A stretch of 64,000 bases of DNA from Lactuca virosa (GCA_928212115.1 CAKMRJ010000001.1:179990263-180054262); one strand, 5' to 3'. Counted from the first letter of the stretch, positions 44,053-57,163 are shown. Numbers and translations: made by a program. The notes: generated by a model from the letters alone, not told the origin.

Positions 44053-44095
44053 CAGGTTTCCCAACCTGACCCACTCAAGCTTATTTGTATCACAG
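44053..44095 (+). promoter_or_regulatory. Conserved LTR hairpin and 3' splice-like site, element C
   Basis: ACTCAC, then stem CAGGTT (44053-44058), loop TCCC, stem AACCTG (44063-44068), and 27 bases later CACAG|GTG ending at 44095. The same layout is at 48252-48294 in the right LTR. Families D, E and F have the same layout with unrelated stems. Confidence 0.6.
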
Positions 44096-44399
44096 GTGTC
44101 GATATGAAGCTACATTACACTGAGAGATTTAAAAGAGATGTAGATCACTAGTATAAATGAATGTAAGGTTTGTTTATGCTTATGTTTCAGTATTGACGAT
44201 GACATCCCAAATGACGATGACATGAAAAATGTTTTAAATGAATAAAATACATTTCTTCAGAAATGCTTTGATAAAGTATTTATCATGTATTTTCTAGGAA
44301 CAAATTCCGCAACACCTTTTTGAAAGATTACTCTGATTTTATTTTAAAAGGCATAAACGAAATCGGTCATTTCTGGCCGAGAAATTTAGGGATGTCACA

Positions 44400-45919
44400 G
44401 TTGGTATCAAAGCATTAGTTTAAGCGAACTAGGAATTTGTAGGATTTCTAGACTTAAACTTAGAATGGTAAGCGATGATTGTGAGATGAGTGTCTACTAT
44501 ACTTTAGACACGAGTACTTGTTTATTTTAGGAAAGATGCCTAAAATGTTTTTATGTGCTAAATGCTTTATGTTATAGCTATAAAGATGCCTTATATGCTA
44601 TGATTTGTTTGGATCTATGGTCTGTTGCCGACCGAATCTAGAAATTTTACGTGCTCAGGATTCTAAACGTTTAATTACGATATTAGAACTGGCATGTAAT
44701 TTTTCGGAGTAATAAGGAGCATTACACGTCTAAACCTTCCTCCATCTATATTCTCGTCTCGATACACCGAACGTCTGCTTTGGTGTATACAACGTCATAG
44801 TAAAGACTCATGGTGAACTGAGTAAATGGAGGAAATGAGAAGGTTTACGATAGTAAATGATACCTATCGGAAGATATCGTAAGAATGGTATCTTGCCTCT
44901 AGAATACGTCTTATAAAATAACAGTACGTATAGAGGAGTACGGTACATCCGAATCTACACATTTGATTGGCGGGATGATAGAATGGTTGGTGTAATTTAT
45001 GGAGTTGTTTTATCGTCTGGCGTTTCCATCACCAAACGAGTTGAAGTAGAATTGATGATTGAAGATATGCATAGAAGAAGTCTGAGTAGAGTCTAGGGAA
45101 ATTTTTATGATTATTTGGACGCATTCGTATGTGTTAAATTGTTTTGTGATTTTAGGACTTGGGGACTGCGAGACAATACTTGGGACGAGTATGAGTAGGT
45201 GTGAATAGTAGTAGAGATGTATACTACTGGAAGCACATGACTCACACTTGGATCAGGGAAAGTCACAAGCTTACCAAGAAGCTAGTAATTGATTTTGTTT
45301 TTGTTCATGTATGTCGTTACCATCGTTTCGGTAATGACTAATGAGATGATTGTTATTCCGACCCTAGTGGTCATATCAAATTGAGTCCGACTACGATGAG
45401 TTTGTTACGTGGTTCAGAGAACCAAGTTCGATGTAACATCTGACTTATGTTAGAAGATTGAAATCAATGCGATCAATAGCATCGCGCTCGTTGTTAAAGA
45501 AGCTTGTAGCTAGAAATGCTACATGATAAAATGTGATTATATCACATTAGAATATGAAGGAAGGTATATTCCATTCTGGAATTTGACTCTAAGAGACTTG
45601 AGTCTAAGCGTTGCATCATACGATGAGTGGTCATTAGAACATGACCCATCAGTCTGTTACAATAGATAAAGGAAAGAAATTATACTAAGAAGAAGAAGGA
45701 GTCCTCAATAAGGATTTATTTTGTAACTCGAAGTTTACGAAGAGTAGATGCAGGATTGAGCACTACCTGCGATCGAAAAGTCCAAAAGCTAAATACTCGT
45801 TCGAAGAAACATCTAGATTACAATTATTACTTAGGATGGAAAGATGACGCGTGGGGTCATTATACCAGACCTATTTCATTGATGATTCTGGGACATAATC
45901 ATCCTATGGGGGAGATAAT
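44400..45919 (+). other. Internal region of element C, non-coding
   Basis: Primer-binding-like site at 44402-44413 at the left, polypurine tract at the right. No frame above background and no recognisable gag or pol. Confidence 0.75.
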
Positions 45920-48579
45920 TGCAACGCCCGTAGATCAGAGCCAGTCAATTAAGAGACAATAAGTGTCGAAAAAGAATTTTTGATAGAGGATTATTTAGAA
46001 TGAATAGTCTTAATAAAAGTCGTAGTATATGTTACAAGGATTCTGGATATATAAAGAATGCCTAAATCCGAGTTATAACGAAGGAGTTATGACCTGTCGA
46101 AGTTTCGCGACAGAACCGGCACGACACTGCGTGACGTAAATAGTGAATTTACGATAGAATGATTTTTAGGCATAGTGATCTAAACGAAATTCGTAGAGTT
46201 CGTTAAACCGAGAGCAGGCATAAAAAGAACGCCCAAATCTGACTTTGTATGAGGAAGTTATGATTTTTCTAAGTTTCGACTTAGCAGTATGCAACCCAAA
46301 ACTAGAAATTTAGATCAAGTTATTTTTAGCCAAAACAATGTAAACGAGAATCTAAGATCTTGTTGATAGTAGTTCAACGGTAAAAAGACAGACGAAAACG
46401 GACGTCGGATGAAGAAGTTATGAATTTTTAACGGATTTTTCCTGTCCCGACCCGTTGAAAATATGATATTTAAAATAATGTCAAAATTAGCCGATAGAGT
46501 CTGAACGAAAGTTGTAGAGCATAATTTCACATACGTATGGATATAAAGAACGTCAAAAACGGAGTTCGTATGCGAAAGATATGAATTTCTGAAGTTTGGA
46601 GCACAAACTTCGAGACCTGACTGCGTTCACGACGTGAACGCAGTGTTCACGATGTGAACTCAGTGAACGACACTTTTCGAGCCTAGAAGACACACGGCAA
46701 GCCTAGGGGATGACTAGGATCAAAAGTCACGACATGAATATACCTGGTTTACGACGTGAATGTGATTTTTCGGCCTATAAATAGGAATGCTCTCCGGATT
46801 TGGTGCCATTTTCTATCCTCTCTCCTACTCTTTTTCATCTTTAAGCCCCTCTACACTTCCTCGACACTCCGGTTACATATCGACACCCGAAGCAAGTCCC
46901 GACGCCACGAAGATTCCGAGAAAAAGAGTTTTTCGAGCCGAAACTCTGCCAACAAGAAGCCGGGTTTTTGAGGAAACATCCCAGTTTCATCGAAGAATAT
47001 TGTTTTAAGGCACGAAGTGCTGTGCAATCATCGTCTTATCAAGTGAGTGCATATTATTTTCATCTTACACATAGATATGAAGTACTTTATATAAATTACG
47101 TGCTATGTGTGCATATTTTCTGTATACTTGCTATCTACGATGGATGAACCATTTTATACATGTTTTAGTTGATTTAAACTGTATATATGTATTTTATATC
47201 TACAAATATGTTGGGTAAAACATGGGTAGATGAATTAGATGTGTAATGAAATAAAAATTGATGAGAGGTCTCGATGTTTAAGATGATCTAGTCATCTAGC
47301 AGAATTTAAACATAGTTATTAGTTATTGATCCGGGAGTATGGATCATACATACCAGATCCGGGAGTATGGATCAGGTAGAGAGGTTAGTTTTAGATATGG
47401 GAGTATGGATTAGCTATTTTTGAACTATGTGTTCACCAGTTGTAATTTAAGAACCCTGGCAGCTATGGACTTAGTGCCTATTAGATAAACGTTGGCAGCT
47501 ATGGACTTAGTGCCTATAAGATAAACGTTGGCAGCTATGGACTTAGTGCCTATTGTATAAACTCTGGCGACCATGCAGACTTGGTGCTTAAACCCTGTCA
47601 GCTATGGACTTAGTGCCTCTTAGATAAATGTTGGCAACTATGGACTTAGTGCCTATAAGATAAACGTTGACAGCTATGGACTTAGTGCCTATTGTATAAG
47701 CCCTGGCGACCATGCAGACTTGGTGCCTAAACCCTGGCAACTATGGACTTAGTGCCTGTTGTATAAACCCTGGCGACGATGTGACTTCATGCCTATTTGA
47801 CATAAATTGCTGAGGAAAGCAGCGTTGTCACCCCGATGTTTGCTTATTTGACATAAATTGCTGAGGAAAGCAGTGTTGTCACCCTGATGTTTGCTTATTT
47901 GACATAAATTGCTGAGCAAAGTAGTGTTGTCACCTCGATGTTTGCTTACTTGACATAAATTGCCGAGGAAAGCAGTGTTGTCACCCTGATGTTTGCTTAT
48001 TTGACATAAATTGCTGAGGAAAGCAGTGTTGTCACCCCGATGGTTGCCTTATTTGATATAAACCCTGGCAGCGATGGACTTCGTGCCCATTCCTTAGGTC
48101 AATCCTTAGGAATTAATAAATGAAGGTTAGATGATTCTTATGGTAGATCCTTAAGAATAAATAAGATAATGGGGATGGGTAATTGGGTTGATTGTTTGAT
48201 GATTAAATATAATAATTGTATTATTGTGGGTTGAAAACCCTATGTACTCACCAGGTTTCCCAACCTGACCCACTCAAGCTTATTTGTATCACAGGTGTCG
48301 ATATGAAGCTACTTTACACTGAGAGATTTAAAAGAGATGTAGATCACTAGTATAAATGAATGTAAGGTTTGTTTATGCTTATGTTTCAGTATTGACGATG
48401 ACATCCCAAATGTTTTAAATGAATAAAATACATTTCTTCGGAAATGCTTTGATAAAATATTTATCATGTATTTCTGGGAACAAATTCCGCAACACCTTTT
48501 TGAAAGCTTACTCTGATTTTCTTCTAAAAAGCATAAACGAAATCGGTCTTTTCTGGCCGAGAAATTTGGGGATGTCACA
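45920..48579 (+). repeat. Right LTR of element C
   Basis: TGCAACGCCC...GATGTCACA. TATA box at 46776-46783, 5' splice-like AA|GTGAGT at 47043, hairpin arrays 47455-48095, hairpin 48252-48267, 3' splice-like site ending 48294. The distance from donor to acceptor is 1252 nt in both LTRs. Confidence 0.93.
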
Positions 48580-48584
48580 TCATC
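48580..48584. repeat. Right TSD TCATC of element C
   Basis: Matches 22916-22920. Confidence 0.9.
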
Positions 48585-48793
48585 AACTTCTAATCTCCTA
48601 TGAGAATAATAGTCTTCAAAGGTTGTGGTTCTTTTCTTTCTTATGGTCGAGTTAGTCTTTCCATGCCTTTCAAAATCATCATTTGTAGGTTAAAACGGTT
48701 TTAAGTTTTTTCATTTTAAAATCCTTCCGTTTGCTAAACTCGTAGTTTGTTATAGACTATTTTTGAATAAACCGAACAATTGGTATAAGAGCC
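48585..48793 (+). other. Possible LTR end and primer-binding site of an outer element
   Basis: Continues the DNA at 22915. TGGTATAAGAGCC at 48781-48793 differs from the initiator-Met primer site by one base and follows ACCGAACA. If real, an LTR ends at 48778 and a plus-strand element continues to the right beyond the window. Confidence 0.4.
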
Positions 48794-49932
48794 ATTTTTG
48801 CAAGATTTGATAGAATATTAGATTATTTGGTATAATATTTGTTATTGCAAAACAGGGATGGTTTTCGTTTTGTAAGAAAATTTCATACATATTTTTTATG
48901 ACAACTTTAGATGTTTATAATTGTTATTTTTATGACTAGAAGTTTACATGCTTCTTTTTAGCCATAAAAGTTGTCATAGAAAAACCAAGTGTTTTTTTAT
49001 ATATTTTGAGTATATATATGTGTTTGATGTGCATAAACTAGCCATGGACCTCTTGTGATGTTATTTGTGTTGATTTCCTAAAATGGTTGTAATATTTATT
49101 TATTCATATGATATGTAATAATTAAATAGATAGTTTCCATTTTGTTTATTTTGTAAGTAATAAATTAGTTAGAATAGTTTATTTTTATAAAAATGTAACA
49201 AGAATGAGCATGGTGTCTATTTTGAAGATCAAAAGTTCGTGCACTTAAATTTATTAAAGTTTTATAAACTCAATAAAATTATTTTTATGAACTTGCTACA
49301 AGGTGTTGAAGCAAATGGGAGCCTGAAGACATCATAACAGTTTTGGTCCTTTAATGTACCTTAGGGATGGACATGGCATTTTTACGATGTCTCACAAAAT
49401 GTCATTAGTTTAGGGTTGGTTTATGCACATATGTTTTATACTTTGTGATATATATTTTATGTTATATAATGCATGTTTGTAAAATAAGATTTTAAAATGT
49501 TGAATAATAATTTATACATAAAATGATAACAAGGATTTTGGTTTTAATGAAATTTGTCTTTTAACATAATTTGGTAAAAAAGCTTAAAAAATGAGAGTTA
49601 TTGTTTAAAACTAGCTAATGACAAATTTCGACGATTAAAATTTTATTAGTTTAAAATTGGGATTTTAGAGACTTTTCAAACTTCAAACCTTATATTATAA
49701 ATGACAGTTTTATTAAAAGGTTTATAAATGTTCTTTTGCGCTCAAACGTCAAAACTTAATACTAGATATTAATTTTAAAAATTGGATCGCGTCAGTTATA
49801 TAAAATTGGATTTTATAAAAGAACATTGCTAAAATATGATTTTAAATAAAATTATATCATGGCTTATTGGATGCATGCAATAACCAGGATCTAATATATT
49901 TTTTAAAACTAGAAATATAAAAAAATTAAATG
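48794..49932 (+). other. AT-rich non-coding DNA, possible interior of the outer element
   Basis: No gene or repeat recognised. An inverted pair, TTTTATGACAACTTT near 48890 and AAAAGTTGTCATAGAAA near 48966, could form a stem. Confidence 0.45.
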
Positions 49933-49937
49933 GCCCC
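49933..49937. repeat. Left TSD GCCCC of element F
   Basis: Repeated at 63141-63145. Confidence 0.88.
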
Positions 49938-51455
49938 TGTAACGCTTGGTTCTTGGTAGGTATTTTAAAGAAGAATTCTCATTTTTTCAAAGGGACTCGA
50001 CGAGTTGGAGACCCCAAACTCGTCGAGTAGAAATGGGAATAAGTTTGGACGCGGGTTGAGAAACCTACTCGACGAGTCAGAGTTGGTAAATGAAACCCTA
50101 ATTTCGGGGTTTTGCACCCTATTTAAGCATCCTATTCTCCACTTGTTGGCCTCATTTGATGCCTCCATCGTTATAAACCCTAGCTTCGAAACTCTAATCC
50201 ACCTTTGAGTGTTTTGGAGCCATCATTGTGTGTTCTTGGTGATTTTGAAGCTTGAGAAGGAAGGAGAAGCTTGAGGATTCAAGAGGAAGTCAGTAGATCC
50301 AGAGTTCAAGCTACATTTCGGACTCATTTTGAGGTATAAAGCTTATACCTTGGATTTCTATCACTTAGATCCTCATTTAGGTTAGTATGTTGTCACTTTT
50401 GGGCCATTTTGAAGTCACTTTCGGGATTTGAGTGTTTTATGGAGTTGTGACTTCAGATCTAGGCACTTATGAGCTCATGAAGCTCAAAGTTGCTAGTTTT
50501 ATTAGTCCATGGCCTTTCTAGATGCCCTAGATCTCCTTTATAGCTTGGTTTTTGGTGTTTCTAGCTCATAACACCATGAATGGGCGTAAAGTTAGCAACT
50601 TTACGTGTTATGCTAGCCCTAGGGAATTAGATCTATGTTCTAGAAGCATTTGACTCGATTGTAATCGACATAATGAGTGAGGGCTAAGAGGAACTCGACA
50701 AGTTGCTCATGCAACTCGACGAGTTGGATCGTGATTCCCTACTTTTCTGACTCCGGAGCAAACCAGTGAGTCTAGGAGATGACTCAATGAGTGGATAAGG
50801 TTCTTCGAGTTTTGAAGACTGAGGAAATCGTCGAGTGCTAGGAAGAACTCGACGAGATGTTTGGGTTTGTCCCGACTCTGTTTGAAGGAGAACTCGACGA
50901 GTCCAAGAAGGGACTCGACGAGTTGTGAGTAAAATGTCCCAACTCTGTTTGAAGGGGAACTCGAAGAGTTCAAGAAAGAACTCGACGAGTAGGATCGAGG
51001 TTTCTAGAGTTTCATGGAACAGGAACTCGACGAGTTGATGGACCAACTCGGCGAGTTGAGTCAACCAGGATGTTGACTTTGACCAGAATATTGACTTTGA
51101 CGTTGACTTTAACCATGGATGACCCTTAGAGGGTTATGAAGTAGGGAATAGATGTTAGAGGGTAATCCCATGTAAGGGTTGGGGCCCGATTTGGAAAATT
51201 GGGCCATTAGTGGGCTCTTATGGATTTTGGAGTTTTGGACTTGATTGGTTTTGGACTTGAGCCTTAGCTAAGTATCTTGTGGGCCAGAAGTAAAATGGTT
51301 ATTTTACCCAAGTAAGGATTATGGATCATGGTTCGAAACCCAATTGCTAATTGGGTGATGTTTTGGTATTGATAGCACAGGGAGTTTCCAGGACAACAGC
51401 TAAGGATTTCCTGAAATGGACTTCAGCAGTGTGAGGTAAGTTACCTTCTAGTAGA
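49938..51455 (+). repeat. LTR copy 1 of F (3' part missing)
   Basis: Matches 60880-62420, then diverges shortly after the donor-like GAG|GTAAGT (51433-51441). About 13 ACTCGNCGAGT-type words. TTGACTTTGACC repeats at about 51068-51112. TATTTAAG near 50123. Confidence 0.9.
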
Positions 51456-53473
51456 AGTATTATGTGGAAGGCCTGTGGTTAGCTTCATCAAGCTAGTCCA
51501 CCTGTATCGACGGGATATAGTGGTTTTATCATCTGTTCCGGTATGAGCGACGGTGGCCTATAGGAGAACTTATGGGTTCTGCAAGGATTCGTCAGCCAGA
51601 GTAAAGGTTAAGGTTTGTAGTCGCCAACATAAGAACTTAAGGATTTAGTATAGTAGCATGAGAAGTGGATTGAAGTGTTGGACTGGATCCGATTTCAAGT
51701 GTACTCTTCAAGATTTTAGAGGGTGAGTGATCTGAGGGTCGACTGGTAATTGATCACTAGCATTGGCAAGCATAGGGTGTCATCAGTGGATTATTAGAAA
51801 GCAAGAAGGACTTGGGAATCCTTCAATTCTCACGTGCCGTGAAGACTTAGTAGAATCTAAGTGGGGGAGAATCGATCAGGTATCCAAGACCAGAAATAGG
51901 TGTGAAACTAGGATGAGTTTTCATCCCCAATGGGGAGAAAGGCGGTCGAGGGCCGTCTAGGTTGAGTATTGTGAGTTGGGAGTTCGAAACACGTTCCAAC
52001 ATTTGCTTCACACTATTTCCTTGGCATCGGATAGCATGCCTCGGGAAACAGGTCAATGATTTCAGTCAGGACATGAGTTCAACTTGATATATTAGATCAT
52101 GTTTTTATGCTCGACTTTGGATGTGTTCGGATTAGTAATCAGTGGGAAGACCATGGTCGGCGGTTGAATTAGTATGAAAAGTGTTGTAAGTCTGCGGGTG
52201 TAGCCGTAACATTCACAAGGTTGTCAAATAGTGATAGAAGTGTTGTAAGTCTGCGGGTGTAGCCGTAGCATTCACAAGGTTCTCAGATAGTGATAGAAGT
52301 GTTGTAAGTCTGCGGGTGTAGCCGTAGCATTCACAAGGTTGTCATATAGTGTTAGAAGTATTGTAAGTGGACGGGGGTAGCCGTAACATTCACAAGCTAG
52401 ACGGATAACGTTAGAGTGTTGTAAGCCTGCTGGGGTAGCCGTAGCTTACACTAGGTTGATGGATAGATAGTATGGGAGTGATGTTAGATGACGAGAAGAA
52501 CAGTAGTACCATCAGTTTAGGTACAACAGTGAGGGCGTTGCAAATCTACAGATTAGTTTACAAATTTTCCCACATGAATTAGACCTGGTTGAGCCAGTGA
52601 CTAGACCGTAAGTACAGCATTGCAGTCATGGGAGCAAGGAAGAGATGGACCGTATAAGGTCGTTTATGATATAAGGTTATCTTTGGTCGTGCATCATTCA
52701 CTTTTAGATTGGATTTGGTGACGTCAGGATTCGACGTACAGACTCGATTGGTTGGATCAGAAGGTCGTTAGAGCCACAGTGACAAGTAACTGGTGGCAAA
52801 TATTGTAAGGTGAGGATTTCCTTCGGAAGTCGCGAGAGGCGATTGTAGGGGAGCCTTTGGCTCAGTAAGCAGGTAGGAACCCCGATATTTCAGATGAATG
52901 GCAGACGAATTGAGACCAGGAAGGTCTAGGTGGATTTTGAAATGCAGCCAGAAGACAGCATATCGTTTCCGGCAGTTCAGTGTTACAGGCAGTTCAGTGT
53001 TTCAGGCAGAGCAACATTTCGGGCCGTATTGGTGCTTTTAGGATTCCATGTACAGACGGAGTAACTGAGTGATTAGGAAGCGATAAGTCACTCGCAGTGG
53101 GATTAAATAATCTCAGAGTAGTCGATTTAACTCTGTTGCGCAGCTCTTGTATGAGTCTAACCGTTGCAAGGATCAATCTTCTACTCGAAGGATTAACTGA
53201 GCCTCCAATCATATAAAAGTGTTTTGTATCCGTTTATGGACAGCGACTTGTTTCCTTTTTCAGCAGCAACATGATGGGTGGCAGTTCGGTCTGAAGGGTC
53301 ATTGATCGCGCGGGGTGATGGGTTCCCTCATATGGCAAATGTCAGTGCTCGTAAGAAATGTTAGTTGGTTCATGACAAATATAGGGAGCCGCGGGATTAT
53401 AGCGTGAATCATTTTAGGGATAGGTGATTGCAGTAGACTTCGAGGATGAAGTCCAAGACAAGTGGGGGAGAAT
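51456..53473 (+). other. Interior, unit 1 of F
   Basis: Non-coding. It contains the 59-bp hairpin array at 52181-52455 and ends in a polypurine tract at 53458-53473. It lacks 131 bp present in unit 2 (about 55139-55269), with the 6-base repeat GGTTCT at the junction. Confidence 0.8.
52181..52455 (+). repeat. 3' hairpin array in F unit 1, period 59 bp
   Basis: Five units start GTGTTGTAAG (52181, 52240, 52299, 52358, about 52416). The core is CTGCGGGTGTAGCCGTAG, with an outer stem TTGTAAGT...CATTCACAA. The last unit has a changed but fully paired outer stem TGTAAGC/GCTTACA. Copy in unit 2 at 55870-56145. Confidence 0.9.
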
Positions 53474-55010
53474 TGTAACACCCGGTTCCTGGTAGGTATT
53501 TTAAAGAAGAATTCTCATTTTTGCAAAGGGACTCGACGAGTTGGAGGCCCCAAACTCGTCGAGTAGAAATGGGAATAAGTTTGGACGCGGATTGAGGAAC
53601 CTACTCGATGAGTTGGGGAGGACCAACTCGACGAGTTAGAGCTGGTAAATGAAACCCTAATTTCGGGGTTTCGCAGCCTATTTAAGCATCCTATTCTCCA
53701 CTTGTTGGTCTCATTTGCTACCTCCATCGTTATAAACCCTAGCTACGAAATCCTAATCCACCCTTGAGTGTTTACGAGCCATTATTGTGTGTTCTTGGTG
53801 ATTTTGAAGCTTGAGAAGGAAGGAGAAGCTTGAGGATTCAAGAGGAAGTCAGTAGATCCAGAGTTCAAGCTACATTTCGGACTCATTTAAGGTATAAAGC
53901 TTATACCTTGGCTTTCTATCACTTAGATCCTCATTTAGGTTAGTATGTTATCACTTTTGGGCCATTTTGAAGCCACTTTCGGGATTAGAGTGTTTTATGG
54001 AGTTATGACTTCAGATATAGGCACTTCTGAGCTCATGAAGCTCAAAGTTTCTAGCTTTATTAGTCCATGGCCTTTCTACATGTCCTAGATCTCCTTTATA
54101 GCTTGGTTTTTGGTGTTTCTAGCTCATAACACCATGAATGGGCGTAAAGTTAGCAACTTTACGTGTTATGCTAGCCTTAGGGAATCAGATCTATGTTCTA
54201 GAAGCATTTGAATCGATTATAATCGACATAATGAGTGAGGGCTAAGAGGAACTCGACGAGTTGCTCATGCAACTCGGCGAGTTGGATCGTGATTCCCTAC
54301 TTTTCTGACTTCGGAGCAAACTAGTGAGTCTAGAAGATGACTCAGTGAGTGGATAAGGTTCTCCGAGTTTTTAAGACTGAGGAACTCGTCGAGTGCTAGG
54401 AAGAACTCGACGAGATGTTCGGGTTTGTCCCGACTCTGTTTGAAAGAGAATTCGACGAGTCCAAGAAGGGACTCGACGAGTTGTGAGTAAAATGTCCCGA
54501 CTCTGTTTGAAGGGGAACTCGAAGAGTTCATGAAAGAACTCGACGAGTAGGATCGAGGTTTCTAGAGTTTCATGGAACAGGAACTCGACGAGTTGATGGA
54601 CCAACTCGGCGAGTTGAGTCAACCAGGATGTTGACTTTGACCAGAATATTGACTTTGACGTTGACTTTAACCATGGATGACCCTTAGAGGGTTATGAAGT
54701 AGGGAATAAATGTTAGAGGGTAATCCCATGTAAGGGTTGGGGCCCGATTTGGAAAATTGGGCCATTAGTGGGCTCTTATGGATTTTGGAGTTTTGGACTT
54801 GATTGGTTTTGGACTTGAGCCTTAGCTAAGTATCTTGTGGGCCAGAAGTGAAACGGTTATTTTACCCAAGTAAGGATTATGGATCATGGTTCGAAACCCA
54901 ATTGCTAATTGGGTGATGTTTTGGTATTGATAGCACAGGGAGTTTCCAGGACAACAGCTAAGGATTTCCTGAAATGGACTTCAGCAGTGTGAGGTAAGTT
55001 ACCTTCTAGT
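53474..55010 (+). repeat. LTR copy 2 of F (3' part missing)
   Basis: Aligns with copy 1 over its length, including the donor-like GAG|GTAAGT near 54995, then passes to interior sequence as in unit 1. Confidence 0.88.
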
Positions 55011-57163
55011 AGAAGTATTATGTGGAAGGCCTGTGGTTAGCTTCATCAAGCTAGTCCACCTGTATCGACGGGATATAGTGGTTTTATCATCTGTTCCGGT
55101 ATAAACGACGGTGGCCTATAGGAGAACTTATGGGTTCTAGCACTACCGATGCTAGGAGAGGAGTGGTAGCAGGAGGATACGGGTGTGGTCGCATGGGTGT
55201 TTGACCACTAGAGGTTCCAAAGGAATTGTATTTTTCATGGGTCGTGTTTGATTAGAGTTCAGTGGTTCTGCAAGGATTCGTCAGCCAGAGTAAAGGTTAA
55301 GGTTTGTAGTCGCCAACATAAGAACTTAAGGATTTAGTATAGTAGCATGAGAAGTGGATTGAAGTGTTGGACTGGATCCGATTTCAAGTGTACTATTCAA
55401 GATTTCAGAGGGTGAGTGATCTGAGGGTCGACTGGTAATTGATCACTAGCATTGGCAAGCATAGGGTGTCATTAGTGGATTATTAGAAAGCAAGAAGGAC
55501 TTGGGAATACTTCAATTCTCACGTGCCGTGAAGACTTAGTAGAATCTAAGTGGGGGAGAATCGATCAGGTATCCAAGACCAGAAATAGGTGTGAAACTAG
55601 GATGAGTTTTCATCCCCAATGGGGAGAAAGGCGGTCGAGGGCCGTCTAGGTTGAGGATTGTGAGTTGGGAGTTCGAAACATGTTCCAACGTTTGCTTCAC
55701 ACTATTTCCTTGGCATCGGATAGCATGCCTCGGGAAACAGGTCAATGATTTCAGTCAGGACATGAGTTCAACTTGATATATTAGATCATGTTTTTATGCT
55801 CGACTTTGGATGTGTTCGGATTAGTAATCAGTGGGAAGACCATGGTCGGCGGTTGAATTAGTATGAAAAGTGTTGTAAGTCTGCGGGTGTAGCCGTAACA
55901 TTCACAAGGTTGTCAAATAGTGATAGAAGTGTTGTAAGTCTGCGGGTGTAGCCGTAGCATTCACAAGGTTCTCAGATAGTGATAGAAGTATTGTAAGTCT
56001 GCGGGTGTAGCCGTAGCATTCACAAGGTTGTCATATAGTGTTAGAAGTATTGTAAGTCGACGGGGGTAGCCGTAACATTCACAAGCTAGACGGATAACGT
56101 TAGAGTGTTGTAAGCCTGCTGGGGTAGCCGTAGCTTACACTAGGTTTATGGATAGATAGTATGGGAGTGATGTTAGATGACGAGAAGAACAGTAGTACCC
56201 ATCAGTTTAGGTACAACAGTGCGGGCGTTGCAAATCCACGGATTAGTTTACAGATTTTCCCACATGAATTAGACCTGGTTGAGCCAGTGACTAGACCGTA
56301 AGTACAGCATTGCAGTCATGGGAGCAAGGAAGAGATGGACCGTATAAGGTCGTTTATGATATAAGGTTATCTTTGGTCGTGCATCATTCACTTTTAGCTT
56401 GGATTTGGTGACGTCAGGATTCGACGTACGGACTCGATTGGTTGGATCAGAAGGTCGTTAGAGCCACAGTGACAAGTAACTGGTGGCAAATATTGTAGGG
56501 TGAGGATTTCCTTCGGAAGTCGCGAGACGCGACTGTAGGGGAGCCTTTGGCTCAGTAAGCAGGTAGGAACCCCGATATTTCAGATGAATGGCAGACGAAT
56601 TGAGACTAGGAAGGTCTAGGTGGATTTTGAAATGCAGCCAGAAGACAGCATATCGTTTCCGGCAGTTCAGTGTTACAGGCAGTTCAGTGTTTCAGGCAGA
56701 GCAGCATTTCGGGCCGTATTGGTGCTTTTAGGATTCCATGTACAGACGGAGTAACTGAGTGATTAGGAAGCGATAAGTCACTCGCAGTGGGATTAAATAA
56801 TCTCAGAGTAGTCGATTTAACTTTGTTGCGCAGCTCTTGTATGAGTCTAACCGTTGCAAGGATCAATCTTCTACTCGAAGGATTAACTGAGCCTCCAATC
56901 ATATAAAAGTGTTTTGTAGCCGTTTATGGACAGCGACTTGTTTCCTTTTTCAGTAGCAACATGATGGGTGGCAGTTCGGTCTGAAGGGTCATTGATCGCG
57001 CGGGGTGATGGGTTACCTCATATGGCAAATGTCAGTGCTCGTAAGAAATGTTAGTTGGTTCATGACAAATATAGGGAGCCGCGAGATTATAGCGTGAGTC
57101 ATTTTAGGGATAGGTGATTGCAGTAGACTTCGAGGATGAAGTCCAAGACAAGTGGGGGAGAAT
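55011..57163 (+). other. Interior, unit 2 of F
   Basis: As unit 1 but with the additional 131 bp at 55139-55269. Hairpin array at 55870-56145. Polypurine tract before 57164. Confidence 0.85.

Larger units (their letters stand above)
41738..44399 (+). repeat. Left LTR of element C (bases 7 onward)
   Basis: Aligns with 45926-48579. In order: self-complementary words TTCACGACGTGAA (42422-42434, 42544-42556), TATA box at 42572-42579, a 5' splice-like site at 42844 (GTTAGT; GTGAGT in the other copy), hairpin arrays at 43259-43890, ACTCAC plus hairpin at 44047-44068, a CACAG|GTG 3' splice-like site ending 44095, AATAAA near 44242, end GATGTCACA. Confidence 0.92.
22921..48579 (+). mobile_element. 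Element C: large-LTR, non-coding retrotransposon, interrupted by element D
   Basis: The left LTR is 22921-22926 plus 41738-44399 (2668 bp). The interior is 44400-45919 (1520 bp) and the right LTR 45920-48579 (2660 bp). A primer-binding site with one mismatch (TGGTATCAAAGC, 44402-44413) and purine tract ATGGGGGAGATAAT (45906-45919) bound the interior. There are no gag or pol motifs. LTRs longer than the interior and no coding fit a LARD-type non-autonomous element. TSD is TCATC. Confidence 0.92.

Noticed and set aside
50684..51064. 126-codon minus-strand frame, repeated at 59790-60170 and 61648-62028 and partly at 54371-54622
   Set aside because: It lies in LTR copies. Its protein is the ACTCGACGAGT word translated (LVEF-type repeats). 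Apparent conservation is duplication of the LTR.
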